A DNA stretch of 7,184 nucleotides, taken from positions 1 through 7,184 of the forward strand of contig JASHWZ010000126.1 of assembly GCA_030043865.1 (NCBI GenBank), given 5' to 3'. The notes beneath the pieces are model-generated. The model saw only the letters and a list, made by a program, of their open reading frames with translations, was not told the origin of the DNA and did not search any database. Within the stretch, counting starts at the first letter, position 1; every line of letters starts with the position of its first letter. Below are positions 4,553 to 7,184 of this stretch, one piece after another. The DNA is from Thermoplasmata archaeon. GTDB lineage: Archaea; Thermoplasmatota; Thermoplasmata; Lutacidiplasmatales; UBA184. The position numbers and the translations under genes were made by a program.

Positions 4553-6084
4553 CGAAGTCCGCGGGGCGGGCGGCGTCGAGCCACTCCGGAGACGACCTGC
4601 CGAAGCAGCTCGAGCGGCTCTTGGCCCCCACGGGCCTCCACCCCTCGGACACGGGCGGGAAGATCACCTTCTCGGGCGCGGACCCGCTCTTCCCGAGCGC
4701 GATTCGGCTCGGCTCGGTGTTCGCGCTGTCCGCGATGGCCGCCGCGGTCGGCGCCGCGACGATTTGGAAGATGCGGTCGGGCAAGGGCCAGGACCTCTCG
4801 ATCGACCTGCGTCGGTCGTCGCACGGGATCGACCCCGAGCTCACCTTCGGCCCGACGCTCAACGGCTGGCCGTATCCGAACCCGATCGGCAACAACCACC
4901 CGTTCTCCGTCTTCCCGTACGAGACGCGGGACGGTCGCTGGGTCTACCCGTCGGCGGTGTACCCGGCGCAGCAGTTCGCCTGGACGAAGTTCTTCAACTG
5001 CGGCGCGGACCACCATGCCGTCGCGGCCGCGATCAGCAAGTGGGACGGCCTCGAGCTCGAGAACGCGGCGAACGAAGCCGGGCACACGCTCTGCATGGCC
5101 CGGACGGCCGAGGAGTGGGCGAAGCACCCGCAAGGTCAGTACCTCGCCGAGCAGCCGGTGATCGCGATCGAGAAGATCGCGAAGGGCGACCCGCAGCCGT
5201 TCGCTCCGGCGAAGCGACCCCGAGCCCTCGAGGGGGTCCGGGTGCTCTCGGCGACGCATGCGGTCGCCGGCCCGGTCGTCGGGCGCACGCTCGCCGAGCA
5301 GGGTGCGGAAGTGCTCCAGTTCAATCGGGTCGACGATTTCGAGCATCCCTGGGTGTACGACGACGCGAACGTGGGGTTCCGCTCGACGTACCTCGACCTG
5401 CGCCGTCCCGACAACGTGGCGCGGTGCAAGGCGCTCGCGAAGCAGGCGGACGTGTTCGTCGATAACTTCCGCGGACGCAAACTCGCCGACTTCGGGCTAT
5501 CCCCCGAGCAGCTCGCGGCGGACCACCCGGGGATCGTCGTCGTGAGCGTCCGCTGCTACGGCTGGGGCGGGCCCTGGTCGAACCGCGGCGGTTTCGACAT
5601 GCTGGGTTCGTCCGCGTCCGGTGTCGCGATGGCGGAGGGCGAGAACGGCAAACCGTCGATGCCCCCGACCGCGCTGATCAACGACTACGTGACCGGCTAC
5701 ATGGGGGCCGCCGGCGCGACCGCGGCGCTCGTCCGGCGCGCCCGTGAGGGCGGGAGCTACCACGTGACAGTGAGTCTGACCCGCAACGCGATGTGGTATC
5801 TCACCCTCGGTCTGATCCCGCCCGAAGAGCGCACGTTCGCCGAGAATCCGTTCCGGCGGTTCGATGAGCTCGTTAACAAGCCGGCGGCGCTCGTGCCGAT
5901 CGTCCTGAAGCTGCGCGAGCGGCTCCTGCCACCCGAGATCGTCGAGCGCGACACGCCGCTCGGCCCGTTGAAGCGGCTCGCCCCCGCCGTACACTTCTCG
6001 CGCACGCCCGGCGGGTGGGACGACCCGATGCTCACGCCCATGGGGGGCTCCCCACCGGCCTGGCGAGGGGCCCGGGCGTCCTGA
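4549..6084 (+). CDS. Two-domain class III CoA-transferase (CaiB/BaiF family)
   Basis: This 511-residue protein belongs to the CaiB/BaiF (formyl-CoA:oxalate transferase-like) family, which moves CoA between carboxylic acids through an aspartyl-CoA intermediate. The C-terminal part (about 225-480) has the family order: RPRALEGVRVLSATHAVAGPVVGRTLAEQGAEV (223-255), the DLRRPDN...ADVFVDNFRG region (283-309), and the catalytic-loop equivalent INDYVTGYMGAAGATAALV (377-395) with D379 as likely nucleophile. The N-terminal part (about 45-215) resembles the second half of another CaiB unit, with GKGQDLSIDL (78-87) matching the 'GxGQxVxVSL' strand. A gapless alignment puts Ser56 where Asp379 sits, so this half is probably not catalytic. 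Normal family members are about 400 residues. It starts with GTG after a good Shine-Dalgarno site and is the last gene of the MarR operon. It probably makes the CoA thioester of the pathway's acid; the substrate is unknown. Confidence 0.82.
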   Translation: MTKSAGRAASSHSGDDLPKQLERLLAPTGLHPSDTGGKITFSGADPLFPSAIRLGSVFALSAMAAAVGAATIWKMRSGKGQDLSIDLRRSSHGIDPELTFGPTLNGWPYPNPIGNNHPFSVFPYETRDGRWVYPSAVYPAQQFAWTKFFNCGADHHAVAAAISKWDGLELENAANEAGHTLCMARTAEEWAKHPQGQYLAEQPVIAIEKIAKGDPQPFAPAKRPRALEGVRVLSATHAVAGPVVGRTLAEQGAEVLQFNRVDDFEHPWVYDDANVGFRSTYLDLRRPDNVARCKALAKQADVFVDNFRGRKLADFGLSPEQLAADHPGIVVVSVRCYGWGGPWSNRGGFDMLGSSASGVAMAEGENGKPSMPPTALINDYVTGYMGAAGATAALVRRAREGGSYHVTVSLTRNAMWYLTLGLIPPEERTFAENPFRRFDELVNKPAALVPIVLKLRERLLPPEIVERDTPLGPLKRLAPAVHFSRTPGGWDDPMLTPMGGSPPAWRGARAS

Positions 6085-6090
6085 GCCCCC

Positions 6091-6759
6091 TCAGCGCGGG
6101 GGCGGCTGGCGGCCGCGGCGGCGGACGAGCAACGCGGTAGCGCGGCCCAGCCGCCCCCCAGCGATCCGCCAGCCGCGCGGGCTCCCGGAGGCGTACCAGC
6201 GGACCTCGACGAACACAAAGCGCGGTTCGAAGACGGCCGCGACCTCCTCGAGCGAGGGTCGGTGCGGTGGACCGACGTTGTCCCGGACCTCACGAGGGAT
6301 CCAGGTCAGAAGGACCCGGGCCCCCGGCCGCAGGACGCGCGCCAGCTCCCGAACGTACGGCGCGCGGAGACGAAGAGGAAGGGAGTGGAAGCACCCGGTG
6401 TCCAACGCGACATCGAAGGAGGCCGTCGGGAACGGTAAGCGGCCGGCGCTCGCCTGGCGCAGATCGACCTCGACACCGGCGTGACGGGCACGGGTGCGAG
6501 CGATCGACAGCGCGGTCGGGGCGACGTCGACACCCGAGACACGGAACCGCCGCCGGGCGAGCCAGATCGCGTTCGTCCCCGTGCCACATCCGACGTCCAG
6601 TACGGCCCCGCGCGACGGTAGTTGCCCCCCGTCCAGCGCCTCGACCAGCCATGGCGACGGACGGGAGGAGTACCAAGGCATCCGACGGTAGTCCCTACGA
6701 CGGTACCACTCCTCCCACGCCGCGAACTCAGGTCGCGGCCGGGTCGCCCGGTTCGACAT
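6091..6759 (-). CDS. SAM-dependent class I methyltransferase
   Basis: This 222-residue protein has a clear Rossmann-type SAM site: VLDVGCGTGTNAIWLARR (53-70) is motif I, VSGVDVAPTALSIAR (74-88) carries the acidic ribose-binding Asp78, and LPFPTASFDVALDTGCFHSLP (108-128) holds motifs II/III. VRELARVLRPGARVLLTWI (136-154) is the usual post-motif helix and strand. The N-terminal stretch WYRRRDYRRMPWYSSRPSPWLVEAL recalls thiopurine methyltransferase-like enzymes ('PWD.G.P.P.L'), which methylate small thiols, halides or xenobiotics; the acceptor is not determined. The ATG at 6759 is chosen because it directly precedes the conserved region, while the upstream extension is low-complexity. No clear Shine-Dalgarno site or TATA box was found. 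It converges on the CoA-transferase, with 6 bases between the stop codons. Confidence 0.82.
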   Translation of the reverse strand: MSNRATRPRPEFAAWEEWYRRRDYRRMPWYSSRPSPWLVEALDGGQLPSRGAVLDVGCGTGTNAIWLARRRFRVSGVDVAPTALSIARTRARHAGVEVDLRQASAGRLPFPTASFDVALDTGCFHSLPLRLRAPYVRELARVLRPGARVLLTWIPREVRDNVGPPHRPSLEEVAAVFEPRFVFVEVRWYASGSPRGWRIAGGRLGRATALLVRRRGRQPPPR

Positions 6760-6933
6760 CGCCGTCCGGATCACTCGCCGCCGTCCATCGGACACGTCTC
6801 CCACCAAGGAGCGATCGCGTATCGGCTTTCGGAAGGGGTGGCATGGGAGCGGTCGGGCCCCGGGCGGACCTCCCCCCCTCGCCCCTTCCTTCGAAATCGG
6901 ATCCTCGCGTCCCGCGTCACCGAGGCCGCTCGG

Positions 6934-6947
6934 CGGCGCCCGCGCCG
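6934..6947. repeat. GC-rich palindrome after the phosphate permease gene
   Basis: CGGCGC (6934-6939) and GCGCCG (6942-6947) form a near-perfect palindrome with a 2-base centre, starting 6 bases beyond the permease stop on the minus strand. Its position suggests a 3'-end structure. There is no T-run, and short GC palindromes are common in DNA this GC-rich. Confidence 0.2.
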
Positions 6948-6953
6948 GTCCCG

Positions 6954-7184
6954 TCAACCGGGCCCCACGCGGAGCGCGAGCACCGCGAGCACGTAGCCGA
7001 GCGCGAATCCCGAAACGGGGCCGAGGGCCCAGCCGGTGAGGATCGATCGCACCGGTTTCCAGAGCACCGTCGACTGTCCGCGGGCGAGACCGGTTCCGAG
7101 CATCGCTCCGACGAGCGCCTGGTTGAGCGAGGTGAAGTAGCCGAACGCGACCGAGACGAGGATCACCGTCGACTGAGCGAGTTG
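6954..7184 (-). CDS. PiT-family inorganic phosphate permease, C-terminal fragment
   Basis: Only the last 76 codons are visible. The frame stays open to the window edge, so the true start lies outside; the GTG at 7166 is internal. The segment fits the C-terminal end of PiT permeases, membrane proteins that import phosphate with H+ or Na+. A hydrophobic stretch, VILVSVAFGYFTSL, leads into NQALVGAMLGTGLARGQSTV, matching the family's '(S/T)xxxxVGAxxGxGLARG' signature. WKPVRSILTGWALGPVSGFALGYVLAVLAL then matches the final 'W..v..I...W..tP..s' loop plus last membrane helix. The family's usual serine/threonine-rich lead-in (SST-Q/H) reads SLNQ here, a modest change. It ends 194 bases before the methyltransferase start on the same strand; co-transcription is possible but unproven. 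Confidence 0.75.
   Translation of the reverse strand, partial: QLAQSTVILVSVAFGYFTSLNQALVGAMLGTGLARGQSTVLWKPVRSILTGWALGPVSGFALGYVLAVLALRVGPG

Noticed and set aside
3502..5346. A 614-codon open frame on the minus strand across both operon enzymes
   Set aside because: It is a shadow of GC-rich codon bias. Its protein is dominated by R, V, L, D and G without domain motifs, and the plus strand carries two clear families with motifs and ribosome sites.
6760..6957. An N-terminal extension of the methyltransferase starting at a TTG that overlaps the permease stop
   Set aside because: The added 66 residues are low-complexity, the start codon is rare, and the SAM-enzyme homology starts after the ATG at 6759.
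1..7184. CRISPR arrays, insertion sequences or long repeats
   Set aside because: Reading through, I found no regularly spaced repeats, no transposase motifs and no long direct or inverted repeats beyond the short ones listed.

Overview
The window looks like a piece of a GC-rich archaeal chromosome. The main evidence is: AT-rich TATA-like boxes standing out of GC-rich sequence about 26-30 bases before the first codon of lead genes; GGAGG Shine-Dalgarno sites only before internal operon genes; a tRNA gene with no encoded CCA; a VapBC pair; and a PiT-type phosphate permease. An uncultured euryarchaeal or Thermoplasmatota-like lineage is my best guess, but no phylogenetic marker here settles it.

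Layout. Bases 1-100 hold a strong hairpin of unknown purpose and a probable tRNA promoter. A tRNA-Arg(CCG) gene is at 101-174. A vapBC toxin-antitoxin operon (414-1063, +) follows, with its own TATA box flanked by direct repeats. A 315-base non-coding stretch (1064-1378) contains inverted repeats and separates vapBC from two minus-strand genes that converge on it: a 98-aa uncharacterised protein (1379-1675) and a double-GNAT acetyltransferase (1751-2716).

The centre is a plus-strand operon of three genes. A leaderless MarR-family regulator (2912-3397) overlaps by ATGA a CrtC/AttH lipocalin-like enzyme (3394-4482). About 66 bases later comes a two-domain class III CoA-transferase (4549-6084). 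The regulator's promoter carries two near-identical 15-bp palindromes (GTCAT-N5-ATGAC), one over the TATA box and one over the start codon, which suggests tight autoregulation. The 66-base gap is bridged by two tiny reading frames joined by start/stop overlaps, a possible translational relay. The operon plausibly detects, activates and transforms a hydrophobic carboxylic acid, perhaps isoprenoid- or lipid-derived. The substrate is not visible in the sequence.

The right end holds a convergent minus-strand SAM methyltransferase (6091-6759), whose stop lies 6 bases from the CoA-transferase stop, and the C-terminus of a PiT-family phosphate permease that runs off the window (6954-7184, -).
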